A DNA stretch of 64,000 nt from Dugong dugon. Taxonomy: Eukaryota > Chordata > Mammalia > Sirenia > Dugongidae. Each line of letters opens with the position of its first letter. Within the stretch, counting starts at the first letter, position 1. Both the position numbers and the translations under genes were made by a program. The stretch is taken from NCBI GenBank assembly GCA_030035585.1, contig CM057477.1:61919447-61983446 (forward strand), in the 5' to 3' direction. Below the pieces are notes generated by a model. The model did no database searches. It was not told the origin of the DNA and saw only the letters and a list, made by a program, of their open reading frames with translations. This document shows positions 55,926-64,000 of the stretch, one piece after another.

Positions 55926-56680
55926 ATGACAGCAACAAACACATCTATCAATAATTACACTGAATGTAAATGGACTCAATGCACCCATAAAGAGACAGAG
56001 AGTGACAGAATTGATAAGAAAACAGGATCCATCAATATGCTGTCTACAGGAGACACACCTTAGAAACAAAGATGTGAATTTATTAAAAGTCAGAGGTTGA
56101 AAAAAATATATGAAGCTAACAACTACCAAAAAAGAGCAGGAGTGGCAGTTCTAATCTCAGATAAAATAGACTTTAAAACGAAATTTACCATAAAAGACAA
56201 AGAAGGACACTATATAATGATTAGGGGGATGATCCATCATGGAGACATAACCATAATAAACATCTACGCACCCAATGACAGGTCTCCAAAATACATAAGA
56301 CAAACTATAACAACACTGAAAAGAGAAATTGACAGTTCCACAATAATAGTAGGAGACTTCAACACACCACTGTCGGTAAAGGACAGAACATCTAGAAAGA
56401 AATTCAACAAAGATACAGAAGACCTAAAGAGCACAATCTTGACCTCACAGACATATATAGAACACTCCACCCAACAGCTGCAAAGTACATATTCTTTTCC
56501 AATGCACATGGAATGTTCTCCAAAATAGACCACATCTTAGGCCACAGAGCAATCCTCAACAAGATCCAAAACACTGAGGTAATACAAAGTATATTCTCTG
56601 ACCACAATGCCATCAAGGTAGAAATTAACAACAGGAAGAGCAAGGAAAAAAAAAAAAATCAATTACACAGAAAGTGAATA
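55926..56680 (+). pseudogene. L1 ORF2 endonuclease domain, disrupted
   Basis: The probable ORF2 start is ATG 55926 (MTATNTSI), which shifts frame immediately. The endonuclease is then readable as ITLNVNGLNAPIKRQR, PSICCLQETHLR (the QET metal-binding motif), a TGA at about 56098, KRAGVAVLISDKIDF, IVGDFNTPLS, a frameshift near 56440, and SIFSDHNAIKVEINNR (SDH catalytic motif, about 56595-56640). Catalytic residues are present, but at least two frameshifts and one stop break the gene. Confidence 0.87.
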
Positions 56681-59600
56681 ATACCCTGCTTACACATCAC
56701 TGGGTAATAGAAGAAATCAGAGATGGAACCAAAAAATTCCTAGAATCAAATGAGAATGAAAACACATCATACCAAAACCTTTGGGACACAGCAAAGGCAG
56801 TCCTCAGAAGACAATTTATAGCAATAGATGCACATATCATAAAAGAAGAAAGGGACAAAATCAAAACATTAACTACAGAAATCAAACAAATAGAAAGAGA
56901 ACAGCAAAAAAAGCCCACAACCACCGGAAGAAAGGAAATAGAAAAGATCAGAGCAGAAATAAATGAAATCGAGAAGAGAAAAACAATAGAAAGAATCAAC
57001 AAAATCAAAAGTTGGTTCTTTGAAAGAATCAACAAAATCGACAAACCACTGCCCAGACTGACAAAAGAAAAACAAAAGGACACAAATAACCCAAATAAGA
57101 AATGAAATGGGGGACATTACAACAGACCCAACTGAAATAAAAAGGATTCTAACAGAATATTATGAAAAACTATACTCCAACAAATTTGAAAACCTAGAGG
57201 AAGTGGATAAATTTCTAGAAACACACGGCCTACCCAAACTACAACAAAGTGATGTTGAAAATCTGAACAGACCCATAACAAGAGAAGAGATTGAAAAGGT
57301 AATAAAAAAACTCCCAACCAAAAAAAGCCCTGGCCCAGACAGCTTCAATGGAGAAGTCCACAAAACATTTACAGAACAGCTTGTACCAGTACTACTCAAG
57401 CTATTTCAGAGCATAGAAGAGGAAGCAACACTTCCAAATTCATTTTATGAAGCCACCATAACACTGATACCAAAACCAGGCAAAGACGTCACAAAAAAAG
57501 AAAATTACAGACCAATATCTCTCATGAATATAGATGCAAAAATTCTTAACAAAATTCTAGCTGATAGAATTCAGCATCATATCAAAAAAATAATACACCA
57601 CGACCAAGTAGGATTCATACCAGGTGTGCAAGGATGGTTCAACATTAGAAAATCAATCAACATAATCCACCACATAAATAAAAGGAAAGAAAAAAAATCA
57701 CATGATCATCTCAACTTACACAGAAAAGGCATTTGACAAAGTTCAACACCCCATTTCTGATAAAAACTCTCAATAAAATAGGTATAGAAGGGAAATTTGT
57801 CAACATAATAAAGGGCATCTATGCAAAACCAATGGCCAACATCATTCTTAATGGAGAGAATCTGAAACATTCCCCTTGAAAACAGGAACAAGACAAGGAT
57901 GTCCTTTATCACCGCTCCTATTTAACATTGTGCTGGAAGTTCTAGCTAGAGCAATAAAGCAAGAAAAAGAAATAAAGGGCATCCAATTTGATAATGAAGA
58001 AGTTAAACTGTCCCTGTTTGCAGATGATATGATGGTATACGTAGAAAACCCTAAAGACTCCACCAGAAATCTACTGGAACTAATAGAAAGATTCAGCAGA
58101 GTAGCAGGATACAAGATAAACATTCAAAAATCAGTTGGATTCCTATACACCAATAAGGAGAATGATGAAAAGGAAATCAGGAAAACAATACCATTTTCGA
58201 TAGCTCCTAAAAAGATAAAATACTTAGGAATAAATCTGACCAGGAATGTAAAAGACCTATACAAAAAAAAAAACTACAAAACACTACTGCATGAAACCCA
58301 GAGGGATATACATAAATGGAAAAACATACCATGCTCATGGATAGGCAGACTCAACATTGTGAAAATGACAATTCTACCCAAAGACATTTACAAATACAGC
58401 ACAATCCTGATCCAAATACCAACAACATTCTTCAAAGAGATGGAAAAACTAATCATTAACTTTATATGGAAAGGGAAGAAGCCCCAAATAAGTAAAGCAG
58501 TACTGAGGAAGAAGAATAAGGTTGGCGGACTCACACTACCTGACTTCAGAAGCTACTATACAGCTACAGTAGTCAAAATAGCCTGGTACTGGTACAACAA
58601 CAGATACATTGACCAATGCAACAGAATTGAGAACCCAGATGTAAATCCATCCACCTACGGTCATCTGATCTTTGACAAGGGCCCAAAGTCCATCAAATGG
58701 GGAAAAGACAGTCTTTTTAACAAACGGTGCTGGCAAAACTGGATATCCATCTGCAAAAAAATGAAACAGGACCCATACCTCATGCTGTATACAAAAACTA
58801 CTTCAAAATGGATCAAAGACCTGAATATAAAGCCTAAAACTATAAAGTTCATAGAAGAAAAAATAGGACCTACACTTAAGGCCTTAATACACAGCATTAA
58901 CAGGATACAAACCATAACCATCGATGCACAAACCCCAATAGATAAGCTAGATAACTGGGATCTTCTAAAAATCAAACACCTATGCTCTTCAAAAGACTTC
59001 ACCGAAAGAGTCAAAAGAGAACCTACAGACTGGGAAAAAATTTTTGGGCAGTACAAGTCAGACAAAGTGTAATCTCCATAATCTACACGAAAATCCAACA
59101 CCTCTACAACAAAAAGACAAATAATCCTATTAAAAAATGGGCAAAGGAAATGAACAGACACTTCACCAAAGAAGACATTCAAATAGCCAACAGACACACA
59201 AGGAAATGCTCGCGATCACTAGCCGTTAGAGAAATGCAAATTAAAACCACAATGAGATACCATCTCACCCGGGCATTACTGGCACGAATCAAAAACAATG
59301 GAAATAACAAATGTTGGAGGGGCTGCAGGGAGATCGGAACTCTTATGCACTGCTGGTGGGAATGCATAATGATACAACCATTTTGGAAAATGATATGGTG
59401 CTTTCTCAGGAAGCTAGAAATAGACATACCATTCAATCCAGCTATTCTACTTCTAGGAATATACCCCAGTGAAATAAGAGTCGTCACTTGAATAGACATA
59501 TGCACACCTATGTTCATGATAGCATTGTTCACAATAGCAAAACGTGGAAACAACCTAGATGCCCACCAACAGTGGAATGGATAAACAAACTATGGTACAT

Positions 59601-59745
59601 ACACACAATGGAGTACTATACAACGGGAAAGAACAACAATGAATCTGTGAAGCATCTCATAACATGGATGAGACTGGAGGACATTATGCTGAGTGAAATA
59701 AGTCAATCACAAAAGGACAAATATTGTATGAGACCTCTATTGTAA
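56674..59745 (+). pseudogene. L1 ORF2 reverse transcriptase to C terminus, disrupted
   Basis: Pieces: 56674-57105 (spacer), 57107-57736 ([34 protein letters not shown]), 57876-59072 ([24 protein letters not shown] active site at 58017-58028; [16 protein letters not shown]), 58982-59491 (Cys-His motif [19 protein letters not shown]) and 59488-59745. Breaks occur near 57700, 57870, 59060 and 59490 (a CGA to TGA change). In motif A the usual catalytic Asp before 'xEKAFD' is read as Tyr (TAC at 57717-57719), a change that alone should abolish polymerase activity. The 398-codon frame at 57876-59072 is the longest in the window. Confidence 0.9.
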
Positions 59746-60556
59746 AAACCCATGAAAAAGTTCACACACAAAATGTAACAATCTTTGTTGGTTACCAGGG
59801 ATGGGAGGGTTGGGGGGGGATACTAAACAGGCAATAGATAAGTGGTATCTTGGGTGAAGGGTGAGACAGTACACAATACAGGGGAAACTAGCACAGCTTG
59901 TACAAGGAAAGGTCATGGAAGCTCCATAGACACATCCAAACTCCCTGAGGGACTGAATTGCTGGGTGGAGGACTGTGGGGACCATGGTCTCGGGGAACAT
60001 GTTGCTCAGCTGGCGCAACACAGTTAATAAAGACAATGTTCTACATGCTACCTTGGTGAGTAGTGTCTGGGGTCTTAAAGGCCTGTGAGCGGCCATCTAA
60101 GATACTCCACTGGTCTCATCCCTTTGGGAGCAAGGGAGAATGAAGAAAACCAAAGATACAAGGAAAAGATTAGTCCTTAGGACTAATTGTCCACAGCTAC
60201 CAAGGCCTCTACCGGACTGAGTCCAGTACAGCTAGGTGGTGCCTGGCTACCACCACTGACTGCTCTGACCAGGATCACAACAGAGGGTTCTGGACAGAGC
60301 TGGAGAAGGATGTAGAACATAATTCTAACTCACAAAAAGAAGACCAGATTTACTGGCCTAAAGGAGACTGGAGAAACCCCAAGAGTATGGCCCCCAGACA
60401 CCGTTTTAGCTCAGTGGTGAAGTTATCTCTGAGGTTCACCGTTCAGCCTGGGAGTGGACAGCCCCATAAAACCAAATGAGACTAATGAGGTACAGGAGTC
60501 CAGTGACAAGGGCCAGAAAGCAGAAGGGGTCAAGGAAGCTGGTGATAGGGAACCCA

Positions 60557-60898
60557 AGGTTGAGTAAGGATATTGTTGATGTGTTGTAAGATTGTTAACC
60601 ACTGTCATAGGGCAACATGTGTAGTAACTGTTAAATGAGAAACTTTTGTTCTGTAAGCCTTCATCTTAAGTGAGAATAACAGCACAATTGGAAGAGAGTC
60701 GTCAATGTCACTGAACTGTGCATGTAGAAATTTTTGAAATGGTGTATCTTTGGCTATGTGTATTTTCACCAAAAAAAAACGTTGAGAAGTTAGAGGGTTG
60801 ACATGTTGTGGGGTTGTTAACCAATGCCATAAAACAATATGTGTACTACTGTTTCATGAGAAACTATTTGTTGTGTAAGCCTTCACCTGAAGTACAAT
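60557..60898 (+). repeat. Internal direct repeats in the L1 3' UTR
   Basis: Two diverged modules of roughly 105 bases, about 222 bases apart: 60557-60685 (GATTGTTAACCACTGTCATA, GTAGTAACTGTTAAATGAGA, GTAAGCCTTCATCTTAAGTG) and 60779-60898 (GGTTGTTAACCAATGCCATA, GTACTACTGTTTCATGAGAA, GTAAGCCTTCACCTGAAGTA). The second ends at the poly(A). The same architecture appears in the 3' UTRs at 12.5-13.15 kb and 5.72-5.83 kb (last module only). Confidence 0.82.
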
Positions 60899-60924
60899 AA
60901 AAAAAAAAAAAACATGACTTGTGA

Positions 60925-61547
60925 AAATATTACTAAGCCTCCACCCATAGCCTTGGAAGAGGCCTGTGTAGACCCTAAAGGTTAAGTTTTATTAGCTTCA
61001 TGGTAAATCCACTTCAGGGATTATTGTTGTATAGGCAAGTCTGAGATTCTTAGTAAACCCTAGAGAGAATTTTGGCGCAAATTATTGGCTGTTATTTATA
61101 GAATGTTGGGTGCTTAGCTTCTATAGTTCTCAGCTACAGGCTTTAGTACCAATTCAGAGTCAACCAGAAAAGTTCTACTAAACATCTTGGGTCACTGATT
61201 CCTTTCCTCTGTTCTTTAGTGTTTTGCTCTAGACTTTGGGCCCTTCTTTCTCTATACATTCTCCATGGAATCTCATGTACTCTCGTCCACTCAATTGCCA
61301 CATGTATGTTAATAATTTCCAAATCTAAATCTCCAGTCAGTTCCTCTTCTGAGCTTCAGATATGTATATTTAACTGTTCAGTGATATTCCTACCTCAAAG
61401 AGAAACTCTCCCATCTTCCTCTTCAAACTGGCTTAACCTCCTGTGTTGACCATGGCAGAATCCTTAGAATTACCTGTGACTCCTCCTCTGATGACCACCC
61501 CCCAACTGATGAGTACAGTGCCAGGTACATTGCAGACTTGTACTTGT
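60925..61547. other. Unassigned non-coding sequence
   Basis: About 620 bases. Parts (61200-61500: CCACATGTATGTTAATAATT, CTCCAGTCAGTTCCTCTTC) could be an old L2-type remnant, but I cannot support it. No gene. Confidence 0.35.
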
Positions 61548-62475
61548 GGTTGTTGTTAGCTGCTATCAAGTCAGCTCCCCACTCATGGTGACTGTGATGG
61601 TTAAGATTGTGTGTCAACTTGGCTGGGCCATGATTCTCAGTGTTTTAATGTGATCACTCCCATGATTGAATATACTGTGAGTAGCCAATCAGTTGAAAGC
61701 GAGTCTCTTTGGGGGTGTGGCCTGCATCTGAATATAAGCTTTTTGCTCACTCTGGATCCTGGGGCTGCCTCCTGTCGTCTCGTCTCTGGTTCTTGGGACT
61801 TGAGCTGTCAGCTTATCGGCCAAACTTGGGATTCATCAATCTTCACAGAATGTGAGCAGAGCCCTGCTCTCTGACCTGCCGATCTTGGGTTTGCCAGCCC
61901 CTGCAGCTATGTGAATCAGAAGAAACCTTGTGGTCTTGCCTGCCGATCTTGGAATTTGTCAACCTTCACAGCCTGTGAGCAGGGGCCCTGCTCTCTGACC
62001 TGCTGATCCTGGGCCCACCAGCTTCTGCAGCTGCATGACTTGGGAGAGCCCCCTGCCTTTATCCACAGACTTGGGATGTTCTAGACTTTACAATTGAATG
62101 AGCTGTTTCCTTGATATAAACCTCTCTGTAAATATATATTTATATGCTTTACTGGTTTTGCTTCTCTAGAGAACCCAGTCTAAGACAGTGACCCCATGTA
62201 CAACAGAGCAAAATGCTGCCCAGTCCTATGCCATAACCTGATTGGTTGTGGATTGGATCATTGTGATCCATAGCATTTTCATTAGTGGATTTTCAGGAGT
62301 AGCTCTCCAGCATTTCTTCCTAGTCTATCTTAGTTTGGAAACTCTGCTGAATCCTTTTCAGCATCATAGCAACACACAAGCCTCCAGTGACAGATGATGG
62401 TGACTGTCTATGGGATAAACTAGCTGGGAATCATAGCCAGGTCTCCCACATGGAGACTTGTACTAGATATTACAT
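61548..62475 (-). mobile_element. Older SINE/RTE piece split by an LTR
   Basis: The left part 61548-61592 (GTTGTTGTTAGCTGCTATCA) and right part 62193-62475 (CCATGTACAACAGAGCAAAA, CAGCATCATAGCAACACACA, GGTCTCCCACATGG) read in reverse as one tRNA-like SINE with an RTE-related tail. The GGGAATC...GGTCTCCCACATGG block resembles the tRNA-derived B-box part of an older afrotherian SINE. The LTR at 61593-62187 interrupts it. Confidence 0.7.
61588..62192 (+). mobile_element. Solo LTR with GTGAC duplication
   Basis: 595 bp (61593-62187), TGTGATGGTTAAG...CAGTCTAAGACA, with GTGAC on both sides (61588-61592 and 62188-62192). It is the same family as 20485-20980 (start and end nearly identical). It is about 100 bases longer because a roughly 123-bp block (CTTGGGATTC at 61825 and CTTGGAATTT at 61948) is repeated. 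It is inserted in an older SINE, so it is younger than that. Confidence 0.9.
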
Positions 62476-62559
62476 AGTATGTTATAATATTTTAATCAAA
62501 TCAATAACTAAATTCTGTTGGAGTTGATTCTAAATATTTCTAATCCTCCACTCTCTGGG

Positions 62560-63135
62560 GCTACTGCTCTAAGCCAGGCTACAATTATCTCTTTTATGGA
62601 TTACTGCAATTGCCTCCAACTTAGATGTCTACCTCCCATCTCAGTCCCCTACCATCCAGTCCATTCTCCACACTGCAGCCTGAAAGAACTTTTTGAGAAT
62701 GGAGCCCTGATCTAGGACACTCCTCTGCTGACCACTCTTCAAAACCTTCCTTTGTTCTGGGGATATAGTTCAAACTCCTTTGCCCTTTCCAAGGGCTATA
62801 TTAGGTACTAGTCATAGTGATTGGGAGCTCGCCTGCTAACCAAAAGAACAGCAGTTCAAATCCACCAGCCGCTCCTTGGTAACCCTATAGGGTAGTTCTA
62901 CTCCGTCTTATAGGGTCGCTATGAGTCAGAATCAACTCGACAGCAGCGGGTTTGGGTTTTTGGGTTTATCAAGCCCCAGTCCTACTTTTAATTTTTCTTA
63001 CCACTTGCCTGAAATGAACTCTGTTCTAAACACACTGAATATCTTTCAGTTCCTCAAATTTTCATGCAGTCAATTCCCAGAGCCTTTCCTTTTTTCTCCA
63101 CCTCAATGTCGATCAAACACCAATTATAGTGATTC
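62560..63135 (+). repeat. L2-like LINE fragment split by a SINE
   Basis: TTTATGGATTACTGCAATTG, CCATCCAGTCCATTCTCCAC, GGATATAGTTCAAACTCCTT, then after the SINE CTTACCACTTGCCTGAAATG and CAGAGCCTTTCC. These are landmarks of the L2 3' region as I remember it. Long-dead. The SINE lies at 62803-62968. Confidence 0.6.
62803..62968 (+). mobile_element. tRNA/RTE-tailed SINE, short variant, inside L2
   Basis: The head is decayed or truncated (TAGTCATAGTGATTGGGAGC), followed by CTCGCCTGCTAACCAAAAG, a B-box region CAGTTCAAATCC, CCAGCCGCTCCTTGGTAACC, tail GGGTCGCTATGAGTCAGAAT and a G/T-rich end. L2-like sequence continues on both sides. Confidence 0.87.
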
Positions 63136-63139
63136 TACC

Positions 63140-63665
63140 TCCTAAATATCTTTTCTGTTTCTCTCTTCCATTCCTACAGTCATGGTCATTGCTGCTACTC
63201 TGGTTTCCATTCTCTCTCTGCAATAGCTTTCTAACTCGTCTCTTCTGGACACTAGCTTGCTCTTTGCAATTAATCCTCCACTCTGCCAGCAGAGAGACCT
63301 TTCTGAAACAAAAATGTTATCTTATTGCTCTCTTTCTTCAGCACATCAGTGTATCCCTCTAGCTTTCAGGACAAAATTGAATTTCGTTGCTTAGTATGCA
63401 AGGTCCTTCATGATCAGGTTTCCAACCACCTCTAGTTTCATCTTTTACCCTCCTCATACAAAACATTTGCCAAATTGAACTCCTGCAGTTCTCTTAAGTG
63501 TGTCATATAATTCCCTACCTCTGGGCGACCGCACAGACTTTGTTCTCTGCCTGGTACATCTTCTTCTCTGACCTCACCTCTTTTCCTTCTACTCATCCTT
63601 CATCTGTCGGTTCAGTGCCATTGTCTCCCAGTTTCATTCATATGTCCCTCTTTTGTGCTCTTATA
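63140..63665 (+). repeat. Second L2-like fragment
   Basis: GCAATAGCTTTCTAACTCGT, CCTCCACTCTGCCAGCAGAG, CAAGGTCCTTCATGATCAGG, CTCTGCCTGGTACATCTTCT, CTACTCATCCTTCATC. It repeats part of the previous L2 fragment (63210-63300 parallels 62605-62690), so it is a separate copy in the same orientation. Name by recall. Confidence 0.6.
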
Positions 63666-63671
63666 GTGTCA

Positions 63672-64000
63672 ATAGATAGATAGATAGCTACCATCAAGTC
63701 GACTCTGACTCATGACGGCCTTATGTATAACAGAATGAAACGTTGCCTGGTCCTGTGTCAGCCTTACGGTTGCTGGTATGTTCAAGTTCATTGGCTGTTG
63801 TGCCAATCCATCTCACCGAGGGTTTCCCTTGCTCCTGCTGGCCTTCTACTTCACCAAACATGATGTCCTCCTCCAGCAATTAATCCCTCCTGATGACGTG
63901 TCCAAAGTAAATGAGTCAGACGTGTTCTGTTGTGATTCATAAGATTTTCATTGGCTAATTTTCAGAAGTAGATTGCCAGGCCTTTTTCCCTTGTCTGTCT
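63672..64000 (-). mobile_element. RTE-type LINE/SINE 3' sequence, antisense, runs off the end
   Basis: It begins after a short (ATAG)n run at 63671-63687 with CCATCAAGTCGACTCTGACT, the reverse of the shared SINE/RTE tail, then parallels 8840-9060 (GGTCCTGTGTCAGCC, GAGGGTTTCCCTTGCTCCTG, CACCAAACATGATGTCCTCC). The final 63945-64000 (CATTGGCTAATTTTCAGAAG, TAGATTGCCAGGCCTTT) is the older SINE middle block in reverse, so the element may be an RTE-SINE fusion. Its end lies beyond the window. Confidence 0.8.

Larger units (their letters stand above)
52549..60924 (+). mobile_element. End-to-end 8.3 kb L1 with 17-bp target duplication
   Basis: The body at 52566-60907 (8,342 bp) is flanked by the perfect repeat AAAAACATGACTTGTGA at 52549-52565 and 60908-60924. 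In order: 5' UTR with repeated modules (52566-54430), ORF1 (about 54432-55445), inter-ORF region (55446-55925), ORF2 (about 55926-59745, many breaks), 3' UTR (59746-60895), AATAAA at 60896-60901 and poly(A). The first bases, CCGGCAAAATGGCGC, contain the YY1-type CAAAATGGC site (52575-52583, +10 to +18), as in human L1. The pre-insertion site on the minus strand is TTTTT/ATAA, the L1 endonuclease preference. An undamaged duplication implies a fairly recent insertion, yet both ORFs carry stops. Confidence 0.95.

Noticed and set aside
1-64000. A new multi-gene host system or defence island
   Set aside because: Both strands were read through for recognisable proteins; everything with family resemblance is transposon-derived and broken.

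Overview
This is a non-coding stretch of a mammalian nuclear genome, and almost certainly an afrotherian one, most likely elephant (Loxodonta or Elephas). The argument rests on repeat content. There are many copies of a tRNA-headed SINE (start GGAGCCCTGGTGGTGCAGTGG, B box GTTCGAATCC) whose 3' end matches the 3' end of an RTE-type (BovB-like) LINE present here in several copies, together with large L1 elements. That RTE plus RTE-tailed SINE pairing is what I know from proboscidean and paenungulate genomes. The species call is inference; mammal and transposon-dense are seen directly. I find no host protein-coding exon, no stand-alone tRNA or rRNA gene, and nothing prokaryotic. By my rough tally about 60 % of the window is recognisable transposable element.

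Layout. 1-5 kb: a MaLR-like LTR, an ancient L1 ORF2 piece, and an RTE tail inserted into an old repeat. 5-10 kb: a short L1 3' end and a run of SINEs and RTE tails. 10.3-13.3 kb: a TG/TC-rich simple repeat, then two SINEs, the second split by a 2.2 kb L1. 13.3-19 kb: mostly unassigned, with old repeat traces (L2, a MaLR-like LTR, SINEs). 19-24 kb: a nest in which an old antisense L1 is broken by an RTE, a solo LTR and a younger L1, and abuts a nearly complete but dead Tigger1-like DNA transposon. 24-29 kb: quiet, with a 60-bp-arm palindrome at 25.6 kb. 29.3-31.9 kb: an antisense L1 3' half. 32.4-32.9 kb: two SINEs in one target site. 34.3-40.2 kb: an antisense L1 with both ends but most of its reverse transcriptase deleted. 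40.5-42.4 kb: an RTE fused to an L1 3' UTR piece and an LTR. 46.6-49.8 kb: a near-full-length RTE. 50.2-50.6 kb: an ERV-type solo LTR. 50.6-51.8 kb: an old antisense L1 carrying two SINEs. 52.5-60.9 kb: an end-to-end 8.3 kb L1 with a 17-bp target duplication. 61.5-64 kb: a SINE/RTE piece split by an LTR, two L2 copies, and an RTE tail.

How the parts relate. The autonomous LINEs (L1, RTE) would have supplied the reverse transcriptase and endonuclease, and the SINEs look like RTE parasites because they share its 3' tail. All coding elements seen here carry stops, frameshifts or deletions, so none looks currently autonomous. The most interesting structures are the tandemly repeated 5' UTR of the 8.3 kb L1, the coexistence of two L1 lineages with unrelated 5' UTRs, the duplicated L1 3' UTR modules, and the 60-bp-arm palindrome. 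I see no credible evidence of a new host gene system.
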